This document shows, one piece after another, positions 1 through 8,876 of a stretch of 40,126 nt of DNA (the first letter of the stretch is position 1; the number at the start of each line of letters is the position of its first letter). A program made the position numbers and the translations under genes. The DNA is from Pseudomonadota bacterium. GTDB taxonomy: Bacteria; Pseudomonadota; Alphaproteobacteria; Rhizobiales; Pleomorphomonadaceae. Below the pieces are notes generated by a model. It saw nothing but the letters and a program-made list of their open reading frames with translations. It searched no databases and had not been told where the DNA came from. The stretch covers positions 1 to 40,126 of the forward strand of contig JAGSYV010000046.1 of the NCBI GenBank assembly GCA_018262505.1, in the 5' to 3' direction.

Positions 1-1
1 C

Positions 2-60
2 CTCGACGGTGCCACGGCAACCGAGGAGTCCATTCTGAGCGTCGCAATGAGGGACGGCAA

Positions 61-64
<4 letters not shown>
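2..64 (+). CDS. alsA: Sugar ABC transporter ATP-binding protein, C-terminal end (partial, AlsA-like)
   Basis: Only the last 20 codons are in the window. The frame reads through to a TGA that overlaps the next ATG by four bases (ATGA at 61-64). The tail contains TEESIL followed by VAMRDGK, like the C-terminus of RbsA/AlsA-type double ATPases of ribose-family importers. The following gene is the matching permease, so the energising subunit of the D-allose importer is the natural reading. The gene name rests on context only, because the nucleotide-binding domains lie outside the window. Confidence 0.6.
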
Positions 65-1011
<947 letters not shown>

Positions 1012-1042
1012 TGCAGGTTTGACGGATAGCGTATGAAGACCC

Positions 1043-1102
1043 CCGTCCCGCCGCCCTCCCCGGCGGGGCGGCCCGCTCCCGCCACTCCTCCCACGGCGGG
1101 GG
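1043..1102 (+). ncRNA. Tandem hairpins with anti-Shine-Dalgarno loops (cuckoo/CcsR-like element A)
   Basis: Two adjacent hairpins fill the gap between alsC and alsE. The first pairs 1043-1053 with 1061-1071 (11 bp, one G-U) around the 7-nt loop CCCTCCC. The second pairs 1076-1083 with 1095-1102 around the loop ACTCCTCCCAC. Both loops expose CCTCC, the complement of the ribosome-binding site, and the second contains CTCCTCCC. Alphaproteobacterial small RNAs of the CcsR/cuckoo group are built from such hairpins and often sit inside operons. Whether this is a processed RNA or an mRNA-stabilising or expression-tuning element is not shown by sequence. Confidence 0.55.
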
Positions 1103-1140
1103 GCTTGCCGGACAGTACCGGCCCAGACCAGGACGACCCG

Positions 1141-1824
1141 ATGAAGATCAAGATCTCCCCCTCCCTGATGTGCATGGACCTCCTGCGCTTCAAGGAGCAG
1201 CTTACCTTCCTCGACAGCCATGCCGACTTTCTGCACATCGACATCATGGACGGCCATTACGTGCCGAACCTGACGCTGTCGCCCTTCTTCATGGAGAATG
1301 TCGCCAAGGTCTCGAAGCTGCCGATGGATTGCCACCTGATGACCACGGACCCGTGGATGTGGGTGCCGATCATGGCCAAGGCGGGCGCAGGTTTCATCTC
1401 GCCGCAGGCCGAAACCATCAACGCGATCGCCTTCCGCATCATCGCCAAGATCCGCGAACTCGGCTGCAGGCCCGGTGTTGTCCTCAATCCGTCGACGCCA
1501 CTCGACACGCTGCGCCACTACATTCACCTCGTCGACAAGATCACCATCATGACGGTCGATCCCGGCTATGCCGGCCAGCCGTTCATCGAGGAGATGCTGG
1601 AGAAGATCAGCGAGGCCAAGCGTCTGCGCGAGGAACGCGGCCTCAACTTCCTGATCGAGATCGATGGCTCATGCAACAAGCGCACCTATGCGCGCCTGGC
1701 GGCTGCCGGCGCCGATGTGTTCATCGTCGGCACCTCGGGCCTCTTCCACAATCACGAGGACATTACTGAAGCCTGGAAGATCATGACCGCCGACATCAAG
1801 GCGGCCCTCGGAGCGGCAGCATGA
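1141..1824 (+). CDS. alsE: D-allulose-6-phosphate 3-epimerase AlsE
   Basis: Converts D-allulose 6-phosphate to D-fructose 6-phosphate, feeding allose carbon into glycolysis. The 227-residue TIM-barrel protein begins like E. coli AlsE (ISPSLMCMDLL) and keeps the metal ligands of the ribulose-phosphate epimerase family: His32 and Asp34 (HIDIMDGH), His65 (CHLM) and Asp175 (EIDGSCN). It also shares MTVDPGYAGQPFI and VFIVGTSGLF. The ATG at 1141 is preferred over an in-frame ATG at 1033, because the earlier one would add 36 proline-rich residues encoded by the hairpin region. Its stop overlaps alsK (ATGA). One oddity is FISPQAE near residues 85-91, where family members usually have a His-x-Glu. Confidence 0.9.
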   Translation: MKIKISPSLMCMDLLRFKEQLTFLDSHADFLHIDIMDGHYVPNLTLSPFFMENVAKVSKLPMDCHLMTTDPWMWVPIMAKAGAGFISPQAETINAIAFRIIAKIRELGCRPGVVLNPSTPLDTLRHYIHLVDKITIMTVDPGYAGQPFIEEMLEKISEAKRLREERGLNFLIEIDGSCNKRTYARLAAAGADVFIVGTSGLFHNHEDITEAWKIMTADIKAALGAAA

Positions 1825-2714
1825 GCGTTTTCGCCGGCATAGACCTCGGTGGCACGCACACTCGTTTCGCTGTGATGTCCGACGACGCGTTCGTGCTGTC
1901 GGAAAAATACGTGACCGCCGATTTGATGGCGGCCGGCCCCAAGCTTGCCGGTGTCATCAGCCGCTATCATGACGTAATCGGTCGTGCCGGCCTCAAGCCT
2001 GAGGCGGTGGGCATCGGCCTGCCGGCGACGCTGGACGCCGACCGCCGCGTTGTCCTGTCGGCGCCCAACGTCGACGGCCTCGACGGCCTCGACGTGGTGT
2101 CCCTTCTCGAAGGCGCCTTCGCGGTCCCGATCACTGCGGAGCGGGACGTCAACTTTCAGTTCTTCCACGACATGAAGGCCAGCGGCCGGACGCCGAAGGT
2201 GGCGCTCGGCGTCTATATCGGCACCGGCGTTGGCAATGCGGTGTGGATCAACGGTTTCTATACCGGCGCTCACGGCTCGGCTGCCGAACTCGGCCACATT
2301 CCCGTACCCGGCGCAACCGGCACATGCGGCTGCGGCAAGGTCGGTTGTCTCGAAACGGTGTGCTGCGGCCGCTGGCTGAAAGGCTGGCAGGAGCGGAACG
2401 CGCCGGAAACGCCAATCAGCCAGATCTTTGCCTGCCATGGCGACCATCCCGACATCCGTAACTTTGTCGAGACGGCGGCGATGGGCATCGCCACCGCCGT
2501 CAACATCATCGACCCCGAGTTGGTATTCCTCGGCGGTGGCGTTCTCGAAATGCCAAACTTCCCTTTCGACACCCTCAAGACACGGCTCCTCGCCCATGCC
2601 CGCGCGCCTTTCCCACGCGACGTGCTCGAGGTGCGGCTTGCCTCCAATCTCGGCGATAGCGGTGCGCGCGGCGCCTGCCTTTATGTCGCCGGCAAATTCG
2701 GAACGGTACAATGA
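1821..2714 (+). CDS. alsK: D-allose kinase AlsK (ROK family)
   Basis: ATP-dependent sugar kinase that phosphorylates D-allose to allose 6-phosphate in the cytoplasm; 297 residues against about 309 in E. coli. The N-terminal phosphate-binding motif is GIDLGGTHTR (residues 6-15). The catalytic Asp is Asp109 in ERDVNF. The ROK zinc site is intact, with Glu156 and His159 (AELGH) and Cys169, Cys171 and Cys176 (CGCGKVGC). It is coupled by four-base overlaps to alsE upstream and rpiB downstream. The ROK family is broad, so substrate rests mainly on the operon; a glucokinase-like activity cannot be excluded. Confidence 0.8.
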   Translation: MSVFAGIDLGGTHTRFAVMSDDAFVLSEKYVTADLMAAGPKLAGVISRYHDVIGRAGLKPEAVGIGLPATLDADRRVVLSAPNVDGLDGLDVVSLLEGAFAVPITAERDVNFQFFHDMKASGRTPKVALGVYIGTGVGNAVWINGFYTGAHGSAAELGHIPVPGATGTCGCGKVGCLETVCCGRWLKGWQERNAPETPISQIFACHGDHPDIRNFVETAAMGIATAVNIIDPELVFLGGGVLEMPNFPFDTLKTRLLAHARAPFPRDVLEVRLASNLGDSGARGACLYVAGKFGTVQ

Positions 2715-3175
2715 CCGGCAAACTCAAGATCGTCATCTCGTCCGACCATGTCGGCATCGACCTGCGCAAGACCGTGGCCGCCCATCTCGCGGCGCTTGGT
2801 CACACGGTTGAAGATGTCGGCCCGGTCACGGCTGAGCGGACCGACTATCCGAAATGGGGCGAGAAGGCCGCCCGCATCGTCCAGGCTGGTGGCGCCGACT
2901 TTGGCGTCGTCATCTGCGGCACCGGCTTCGGCATCTCGCTTGCCGCCAACAAGCTCAAGGGTATCCGCTGCGTTGTCTGCTCGGAGCCCTACACGGCCCG
3001 CCTGTCACGCCAGCACAACAACGCCAACATGCTGGCCTTTGGCGCCCGCGTGGTCGGACAGGATTTGGCGCTGATGATCGTCGATGAGTTCTTCGCCGCC
3101 GAGTTCGAGGGTGGGCGTCATGCGCGCCGCGTCGACATGATCGGCGAACTCGAGGCCCGCGAAAGCGCCGACTGA
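2711..3175 (+). CDS. rpiB: Ribose-5-phosphate / allose-6-phosphate isomerase RpiB
   Basis: RpiB-family aldose-ketose isomerase, 154 residues. In this operon it would turn allose 6-phosphate into allulose 6-phosphate, the substrate of AlsE; the family also interconverts ribose 5-phosphate and ribulose 5-phosphate. Visible active-site features are SSDHVG near the N-terminus, the catalytic Cys69 in ICGTGFGIS, and His102 within RQHNNANM. The start overlaps the alsK stop (ATGA). It is the last gene of the als operon and is followed by a strong intrinsic terminator. Confidence 0.9.
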   Translation: MTGKLKIVISSDHVGIDLRKTVAAHLAALGHTVEDVGPVTAERTDYPKWGEKAARIVQAGGADFGVVICGTGFGISLAANKLKGIRCVVCSEPYTARLSRQHNNANMLAFGARVVGQDLALMIVDEFFAAEFEGGRHARRVDMIGELEARESAD

Positions 3176-3205
3176 TCCGCATCCCGCTTGTCGGCGGACG
3201 AATTG

Positions 3206-3239
3206 AAAACCGCGCGCTCTTCAGGGTGCGCGGTTTTTT
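3206..3239 (+). terminator. Intrinsic terminator of the als operon
   Basis: Ten-base perfect stem AAAACCGCGC (3206-3215) pairs with GCGCGGTTTT (3228-3237), with a 12-nt loop and a run of six T at 3234-3239. It lies 31 bases after the rpiB stop. The remaining gap to 3422 holds only a weak candidate promoter for the next gene. Confidence 0.9.
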
Positions 3240-3338
3240 GCCGCCGGCTTCGGGCCGGAACATTTGCTCGGGGTAGCTATCGGGCGGATGCAAATGTCTG
3301 GGTTGAACCGGTAGAGTAATGCCTAACTTCTTGAGCTT

Positions 3339-3366
3339 TTGACCGGCATCGTTGTATCGCTAGGGT
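3339..3366 (+). promoter_or_regulatory. Candidate promoter for the ROK repressor gene at 3423
   Basis: TTGACC (3339-3344) is followed after 16 bases by TAGGGT (3361-3366), a fair -35 and a poor -10, ending 56 bases before the ATG. It is the best sigma-70-like match in the gap after the als terminator. Confidence 0.3.
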
Positions 3367-3422
3367 ATCCACCCGGATAGCGGCATTTCGAACGGGCGGC
3401 GGCGAAGACCGAGGACAAGGCG

Positions 3423-4562
3423 ATGACGGGAATTCCCAGGCCGATGACGACGCGCCTTCGGCGAACGCCGTCGCCGGCCAAGGACGGTCCGGGCATCAAC
3501 CATGGCGACATCGCCGATCACAATTCCCGCATCGTGCTGGAACTGCTGCGCGTGTTGGGAGCTCTCACGCGCCGCGATCTCTCCCAGCGCCTCGGACTGA
3601 CCGAGCCGGCGATCACCGGGATCCTCAGGCGTCTCGAAGGGCGTGGCCTCGTCACATCGCGCCGGCAAGCCGACGCCAGTCGCTATCCGGTTACCGAGTT
3701 CATGATCCGGCCGCAGGGTTGCGTGGCGCTCGGGCTGAGGCTGGCCCGCCGAGCAGCGGCGGCGGTCCTGATCGACGCGGCCGGCAACGTCATTGCCCAA
3801 CGGCGCGACGTACCTGCCGAGGATCTGATCGCCGTCGGCAAGGCGCTGCTCGCCCTGAAACCGGCTGAGGCAGAAGTGCTGGGCGTCGGCGCCGCCCTAT
3901 CGCCCGACGACGGTCTCAGCATCGAGGCGGTGCGTGAATCCTTCGCGCCACTCACCGTGCTGGCCAATGCCGACAGCGCCACCGCCGCCACCGCCGAGCG
4001 GCTGATCGGCGCCGGCGACCGCGACGGCGGCTTCGTCAGCATTCTGGTCACCCGATCCGGCGTCCGAGCCGGACTGTCGATCGGCGGTCGCCCCTTCCAT
4101 GGCATGCATGGGTTTGCCGGCGGTATCGGCGCCATGCGCACCGGCCAGGACCGCGCACCGCTGGCCGAGGGACTGTCGCCGGATCGGCTCGACGCAGCCA
4201 TCGCTACGGGCAGCGATCGCGAGACGGCCATCGCCGAATGGGCCCGCGACGCTGCCGACCACTTGCTCGATGCGGTGGTGGCGATTTCCGGCGTGGTGGT
4301 ACCGGGCCTCATCGTCATCGGCGGCGACCTGCCGGATGCGGCGATCGACGCCCTGGTCACCGAGATCCTGGCGGCACCGGTGGCCATCGGCGGCCGGCCG
4401 ACAACCACATCCTGGATGCCGCCGCTCCACCGTTCGTCGTTGCCGACAGCCGGAGTCACCGAGGGCGCGGCGTTGCTGCCGATCGTTGAATTCTTGCTGC
4501 CAGATCCCAAACGGCTTCGGGAGACGCCGGCTCAAGCCGAGAGTGTGGCAGCGCGGGCGTGA
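3423..4562 (+). CDS. ROK-family transcriptional repressor with a degenerate sugar-kinase fold
   Basis: A 379-residue NagC/XylR-type regulator. A winged helix-turn-helix covers about residues 36-82 (LTRRDLSQRLGLTEPAITGI, then LRRLEGRGLV). The rest is a ROK domain that has lost most functional motifs: no CxCG zinc cluster, GGIGAM where GEIGH is usual, and no clear phosphate-binding loop. It probably binds DNA and may sense a sugar, but should not be a kinase. AGGACAAGG upstream supports the ATG at 3423; an ATG at 3444 is a weaker option. It stands alone after the als terminator, so it may control als or the mannosidase block. Its 3' end overlaps the convergent ROK gene by 31 bases. Confidence 0.75.
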   Translation: MTGIPRPMTTRLRRTPSPAKDGPGINHGDIADHNSRIVLELLRVLGALTRRDLSQRLGLTEPAITGILRRLEGRGLVTSRRQADASRYPVTEFMIRPQGCVALGLRLARRAAAAVLIDAAGNVIAQRRDVPAEDLIAVGKALLALKPAEAEVLGVGAALSPDDGLSIEAVRESFAPLTVLANADSATAATAERLIGAGDRDGGFVSILVTRSGVRAGLSIGGRPFHGMHGFAGGIGAMRTGQDRAPLAEGLSPDRLDAAIATGSDRETAIAEWARDAADHLLDAVVAISGVVVPGLIVIGGDLPDAAIDALVTEILAAPVAIGGRPTTTSWMPPLHRSSLPTAGVTEGAALLPIVEFLLPDPKRLRETPAQAESVAARA

Positions 4563-5752
4563 TCGATCCGCAGCGGCACGCGCTTGAGCTGGCCCGCGTC
4601 GGCGGATGGCAAGCCCAGCCGGTGCGCCAGCGGCATGGCCGCCGCGCCGAGGGCCGCTGCATCCTCTGAACAAACCGCGCGGTGCAAGGTCACCGGCGGC
4701 AGGCTGGCGCGTAGAAATTCCTTCTGCGCCTCGACAATGAGTTCATCGATGAGACGCACCGGCATGCGGCCGCCGATCAGCACCGCCTCGGGATCGGCGA
4801 TCAGGGCGATATGCGACACCGCCTCGGCCAGCCAGCCGGCGGCTCGGACAATCCAGGCAGACACCAGCGCCCGACCACGTCCATCCAACGCGGCGAGTTC
4901 GGCAGGGGTGCGTACGACGATGCCATGGGCGCGGAGATGGTCATAGAGCAGGAACATCGAGAACAGCTCGCCGAGCTGGCGGATGCGCCCGGAGCCGCTC
5001 GCATCGACTTCTCGCACCGGCAGGCAACCGATCTCGCCATTGATGCCGCCCGCCCCCTTGTGGCGAACGCCGTCGATGACGAGGGCCCCGCCGACACAGG
5101 CATTGGCGAGGACATAAAAGAAACTGCCGATCTCCGTACCAAGACCGTAGTCGATTTCGCCAAGCGCGGCGGCGTTGGCGTCGTTGTCGATGAAGACGGG
5201 ATGCGGCGTTATCGCCTCGACGGCACCGCGCAGATCGAAGTCGGTCCAGGCGTCATAGGCATCCGGTCGGCCGATGACATCGATCTCGCCCAGCCAATCG
5301 GGAACGGCGAGCCCGACGCCGGCGAGGCGGCCCTCGTCCACCAGCTTGCGGCGACGGAAGGTCGACAGTGCGTCCGAGAACAGTGCCATGAACTCATCAG
5401 GCAGGAAGAAGCTCTTCTCGTGATGGACACGCCCCCGCACCGTACCGGTGGCATCGACCACCACCACGGTGAGATGGTCTCGGTCGATATTGGCGCCAAC
5501 CGAGAACATGCCTTCCGGATCGATCTCCAGCTCGATGGCCGGTTGCCCCCTGAGACCATGGCGGCGGCGCGCTTCCATGACCAGGCCTTCGTCGACCAGA
5601 CGATCGACGATACGGGCGATGGCCTGCTTGGTCAGGCCGCAGCGCGCGGCAAGCTCGGTGCGCGAGATCGGCGCACCACGATGGATGGTCGCCAAAACAA
5701 GCTGACGATTCTTCACGGCCGCCTGTTCGGCGTTCGATCCGAGAAAACTCAC
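4532..5752 (-). CDS. ROK-family transcriptional repressor (mannosidase operon)
   Basis: NagC/XylR-type regulator of 406 residues. The N-terminal winged helix-turn-helix contains ISRTELAARCGLTKQAIARI, followed by a ROK sensor domain with better-kept motifs than its convergent neighbour: VFIDNDANAAALGE and a remnant NGEIGC, though no full zinc cluster. I place the start at the GTG at 5752, because GGGAGG lies a few bases upstream. A TTG at 5824 would give a longer protein but overlaps the mannosidase gene and has no ribosome site. It lies directly behind the alpha-mannosidase on the same strand, so it is probably the local repressor of that operon, released by mannose or a mannoside (inference). 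Confidence 0.75.
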   Translation of the reverse strand: MSFLGSNAEQAAVKNRQLVLATIHRGAPISRTELAARCGLTKQAIARIVDRLVDEGLVMEARRRHGLRGQPAIELEIDPEGMFSVGANIDRDHLTVVVVDATGTVRGRVHHEKSFFLPDEFMALFSDALSTFRRRKLVDEGRLAGVGLAVPDWLGEIDVIGRPDAYDAWTDFDLRGAVEAITPHPVFIDNDANAAALGEIDYGLGTEIGSFFYVLANACVGGALVIDGVRHKGAGGINGEIGCLPVREVDASGSGRIRQLGELFSMFLLYDHLRAHGIVVRTPAELAALDGRGRALVSAWIVRAAGWLAEAVSHIALIADPEAVLIGGRMPVRLIDELIVEAQKEFLRASLPPVTLHRAVCSEDAAALGAAAMPLAHRLGLPSADAGQLKRVPLRIDHARAATLSA

Positions 5753-5811
5753 CGGCGCTCCCTCCCCATCCGCCGGAAGACCGGCGGATGTCAAGAGATT
5801 AGCGCGGGGCC

Positions 5812-8800
5812 TCACGCCTTGCAAAGCCGCCAGCTCTTGACCTCGAAGGGCTTCAGACCACGTGCCGGCACGTCCATCGGCTCTTCAAGAATGGTGACAG
5901 GCTGATCGACGGTCCAATCGTCCTTGAGCGACAACCCGAAGTCACCGCGTCGGCCGGCCGGCTCCCAAACACGCAGGACTAGGCCATCGCCCTCCTCGGC
6001 CGGCTTCAGGACCGAGAGTGCCGCCGGAATACCTTCAGTCACAACGGGCTGGAAGACGCCTGCGGCCAGTCCGCTGACCCGACAGGCCAACAGCGGCTGA
6101 TTGAGGTCATCGGCCTCCTCGCGAACGCCGCCGTCATGCCAGGGACCGGCATGCGGCATCAGCGCATAGGTGAAGGTCTGCTCACCCTCGTCGGCCATCG
6201 GATCGGGGTAGATCGGCGACCGCAACAGGCTCAACCCGAGCACGTTCTCGTGGACGCTATGGCCGTATTTGGCATCGTTGAGCAGGGCAACGCCGAAGTC
6301 TGGCTCGGACAGATCGAGGAAGCGATGGGCCGCCGCCTCGAACATCGCCGCATCCCACGAGGTGTTGGTATGGGTCGGGCGCGTGACGACGCCATAGGCG
6401 CATTCGGCCGTGGCATTGCGGCTCTTGGCGTTCACAGCGGTCAGCGTCCGGAGGAACACGCGGCGATCATGCCAGTCGAGCGTCGTCCTGATATCAAGGC
6501 GACGGGCACCGGCGGCGAGGCTCAGAACCTGAGTGATGGTCGACGAGCGGAAGCGGCGCACCAGCTTGACGGCGATGCGATGCGCCCCTTGCTCGATGAC
6601 CTCAAGGCTCTGGAGATCCGTGACCTCCTCACCCCGCTCGGTGTAGTCACCCTCGATGTCCCATGCGTCCCAGTTGCGCGGCTTGTCGACGGGATAGGCC
6701 ATCAGGCGGTTGCCATAGCCATCGAGCGCCTCGCGGCCGGTCTGCTTGTGCAGGATCGACGCGATGGAACCATCGGCAGCCAACGTCACCCGCAAAACAT
6801 CATTTTCGAGGTGCGTGCGGCTGACCGAAAGCGTGCCGGCTGGTTTGAGATCGGCAGGATCAATGACGGCAACCGCGAGCGGCGGCACGGTCTCCGCCGA
6901 GGAAATCACCGTTCCATCCTCCAACGTCACGCGGACCTGCCGCGTATCGAGGGATGGGTTTGCGACGAGGATGCTCTCGCCGGCCGCCTTGAGCAGCACG
7001 CCGGCGATGGCATCGAGCGCTGCGGCCTGAGCCTTGAGGCCCGTGTCGATCACGTCACCGAGTTCCTGAGCAGCGTCCACATAGACTTCGTGGATCGAGG
7101 ACCCCGGCAGGATGTCGTGGAACTCGTTCTTCAGCACGGTCCGCCAGGCGGGTTCCAGGCTTTCGGGCTTCGGCGCGCCGAGGAGATGGGCGAGCGAGGC
7201 GGTCGTCTCGGCGGTGATCAGCGCACGCTCGGCCTTACGGTGCAGCCGCTTGACGACGCTCTGGCTGGTCAGCGTGCCGCGATGCAGTTCGAGATAGATC
7301 TCGCCCTGCCAGACCGACAGCTTCTTGTCCTTCGCCGTCTGATGGGCCCGTTCGAAGAAATCCTTGACCTTGGTCCAGCGCGCCCTCGGCAGCGTCGGGA
7401 AGGCGCGCAGCTGCTTCTCGCGCGTCACCATTTCCGGCGTCGGGCCGCCGCCGCCGTCACCATAGCCGACGCACAGCAGCGTTTCCGGATGCAGCGCCTT
7501 CTCGCGGAAATTCCGCCAGGTCGGGACGTGGCAATCCGGGCGGACGAAGCCGTTGTAGCCCTGCATCGGGTTGTCAAAGGTGTGAGCCAGCACGCGGCTG
7601 CCATCGAGGCCTTCCCACCAGAACAGGTCGGACGGGATATGGTTAGTCTCCGACCAGTTGACCTTGATGGTGAAGAAGCTGCGGATGCCGGCTTGGCTCA
7701 GAAGCTGCGGCAGAGCGCCGGTAAAGCCGAAGCAGTCCGGCTGCCAGCAAATGTCATGACGAATGCCGAAGGTCTTCTGGAAGAAGCGCTGGCCATAGAG
7801 ATATTGGCGCGTGAGACTCTCGCCGGTGGGCATGTTGGTGTCCGGCTCCACCCAGCTGCCGCCGAGCGTTTCCCATTCACCGGAGCGGACGCGGGCGGCG
7901 ATCTTCTCAAACAGCGCCGGGTCATCCTCGGCCACCTGGGCGTAATAATGGGCCGTCGACTGGTTGAAGCGGAAATCCTTCGACGTTTCCATCAGCGACA
8001 CAGCCGTCGAGAAGGTGCGGCGGGTCTTGCGGCGGGTCTCGCCATAGGGCCACAGCCAGGCAAGATCGATGTGGGCATGGCCGGTCAGGCCAATCTCGCC
8101 TTCCGGCGGGAAGCGCTGCTGCAAGGCTTCCAGACGGGCGATCAGCGCGTCATAGGCGGCAACGACCGTTGCCCGTTCAGCCTGGTTGAGGGCGGCGGGC
8201 GCCTCGATCAGCTCGGGAAGCTGCCAGATTTTCTGCTGGCTTTCGCTCACGGCGGTACGGGCGACATAGTCGGCCGTCGAGGATGGCCAGTCGAGGCCGC
8301 GCAGAGTGTCTTCGGCGGCGGCGATCAGATGCGGCACCACATCATGACCCTCGAGAACATCGACCGCTTCGATCACCTGGGTCACCAGCAGCCACAGCGC
8401 CTCGACGGACGGCTCGGACAACCTGAGTTCGGCACGATTGACGTGCGGACGGCGCACCGGCTCGCCGAACGGCAGGCGGGCGACAGTCTCAGTCGTGACC
8501 GCGAAGGCGCGGCCGGTGAGCGGGAAGCTCTGATGGTAGGGGTCGAGGCCGTAGGACACCGGTTCGCCGCCATCGCAGGCAATGGCGATCAGGCTTTCAC
8601 CGCCAAGATCGAGGCTGAGGACGGTTTCGGCAAGCGGCCAACCGATCGGAACAGACCCCTCGAGCGCGAAATGGACGACGCCGTCCTTGCGCGGCCAGGG
8701 CGCGCCAATCTCGATGGCCGTGCCTTCGAAGGCGATGGCGGAAAGCGGGGCCGTCTCGCGCACCTTCCAGAACTCCAGTTCGGCGACACGGACTTTGAGG

Positions 8801-8832
8801 CGATCAAGACGTTGGGCAAGAGTGAGGGACAT
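5812..8832 (-). CDS. Alpha-mannosidase, glycoside hydrolase family 38
   Basis: Large cytoplasmic hydrolase of about 1006 residues that removes alpha-linked mannose from glycosides. The catalytic zinc ligands of GH38 are seen as HID with His254 and Asp256 (GHAHIDLAWLWPYGET). The nucleophile is Asp366 in QPDCFGF. The C-terminal half is the usual all-beta domain, with WHDRRVFLR and DFGVALLNDAKYG as family signatures. There is no signal peptide, so the substrate must be imported by the ABC transporter encoded just upstream. Start choice is between ATG 8832 (used) and ATG 8841; neither has a strong ribosome site. A small hairpin (8847-8865) lies in the 44-base gap after the permease gene. Confidence 0.9.
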   Translation of the reverse strand: MSLTLAQRLDRLKVRVAELEFWKVRETAPLSAIAFEGTAIEIGAPWPRKDGVVHFALEGSVPIGWPLAETVLSLDLGGESLIAIACDGGEPVSYGLDPYHQSFPLTGRAFAVTTETVARLPFGEPVRRPHVNRAELRLSEPSVEALWLLVTQVIEAVDVLEGHDVVPHLIAAAEDTLRGLDWPSSTADYVARTAVSESQQKIWQLPELIEAPAALNQAERATVVAAYDALIARLEALQQRFPPEGEIGLTGHAHIDLAWLWPYGETRRKTRRTFSTAVSLMETSKDFRFNQSTAHYYAQVAEDDPALFEKIAARVRSGEWETLGGSWVEPDTNMPTGESLTRQYLYGQRFFQKTFGIRHDICWQPDCFGFTGALPQLLSQAGIRSFFTIKVNWSETNHIPSDLFWWEGLDGSRVLAHTFDNPMQGYNGFVRPDCHVPTWRNFREKALHPETLLCVGYGDGGGGPTPEMVTREKQLRAFPTLPRARWTKVKDFFERAHQTAKDKKLSVWQGEIYLELHRGTLTSQSVVKRLHRKAERALITAETTASLAHLLGAPKPESLEPAWRTVLKNEFHDILPGSSIHEVYVDAAQELGDVIDTGLKAQAAALDAIAGVLLKAAGESILVANPSLDTRQVRVTLEDGTVISSAETVPPLAVAVIDPADLKPAGTLSVSRTHLENDVLRVTLAADGSIASILHKQTGREALDGYGNRLMAYPVDKPRNWDAWDIEGDYTERGEEVTDLQSLEVIEQGAHRIAVKLVRRFRSSTITQVLSLAAGARRLDIRTTLDWHDRRVFLRTLTAVNAKSRNATAECAYGVVTRPTHTNTSWDAAMFEAAAHRFLDLSEPDFGVALLNDAKYGHSVHENVLGLSLLRSPIYPDPMADEGEQTFTYALMPHAGPWHDGGVREEADDLNQPLLACRVSGLAAGVFQPVVTEGIPAALSVLKPAEEGDGLVLRVWEPAGRRGDFGLSLKDDWTVDQPVTILEEPMDVPARGLKPFEVKSWRLCKA

Positions 8833-8876
8833 GGGAAACATCCAATTCAAACTGGGAGCGTTTGAGCCTTGTGCGC

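Noticed and set aside
1033-1140. A 36-residue N-terminal extension of AlsE
   Set aside because: The added residues are proline- and glycine-rich, come from the hairpin element, and have no counterpart in AlsE; the ATG at 1141 matches the family start.
6136-8865. A plus-strand open frame of about 909 codons
   Set aside because: It is antisense to the GH38 alpha-mannosidase, has no recognisable domain, and follows from the GC-rich codon use of the real gene.
8847-8865. A 6-bp hairpin with loop GCTCCCA before the mannosidase, as a further anti-ribosome-site element
   Set aside because: The loop lacks CCTCC and the stem is short; it may only be a small spacer hairpin.
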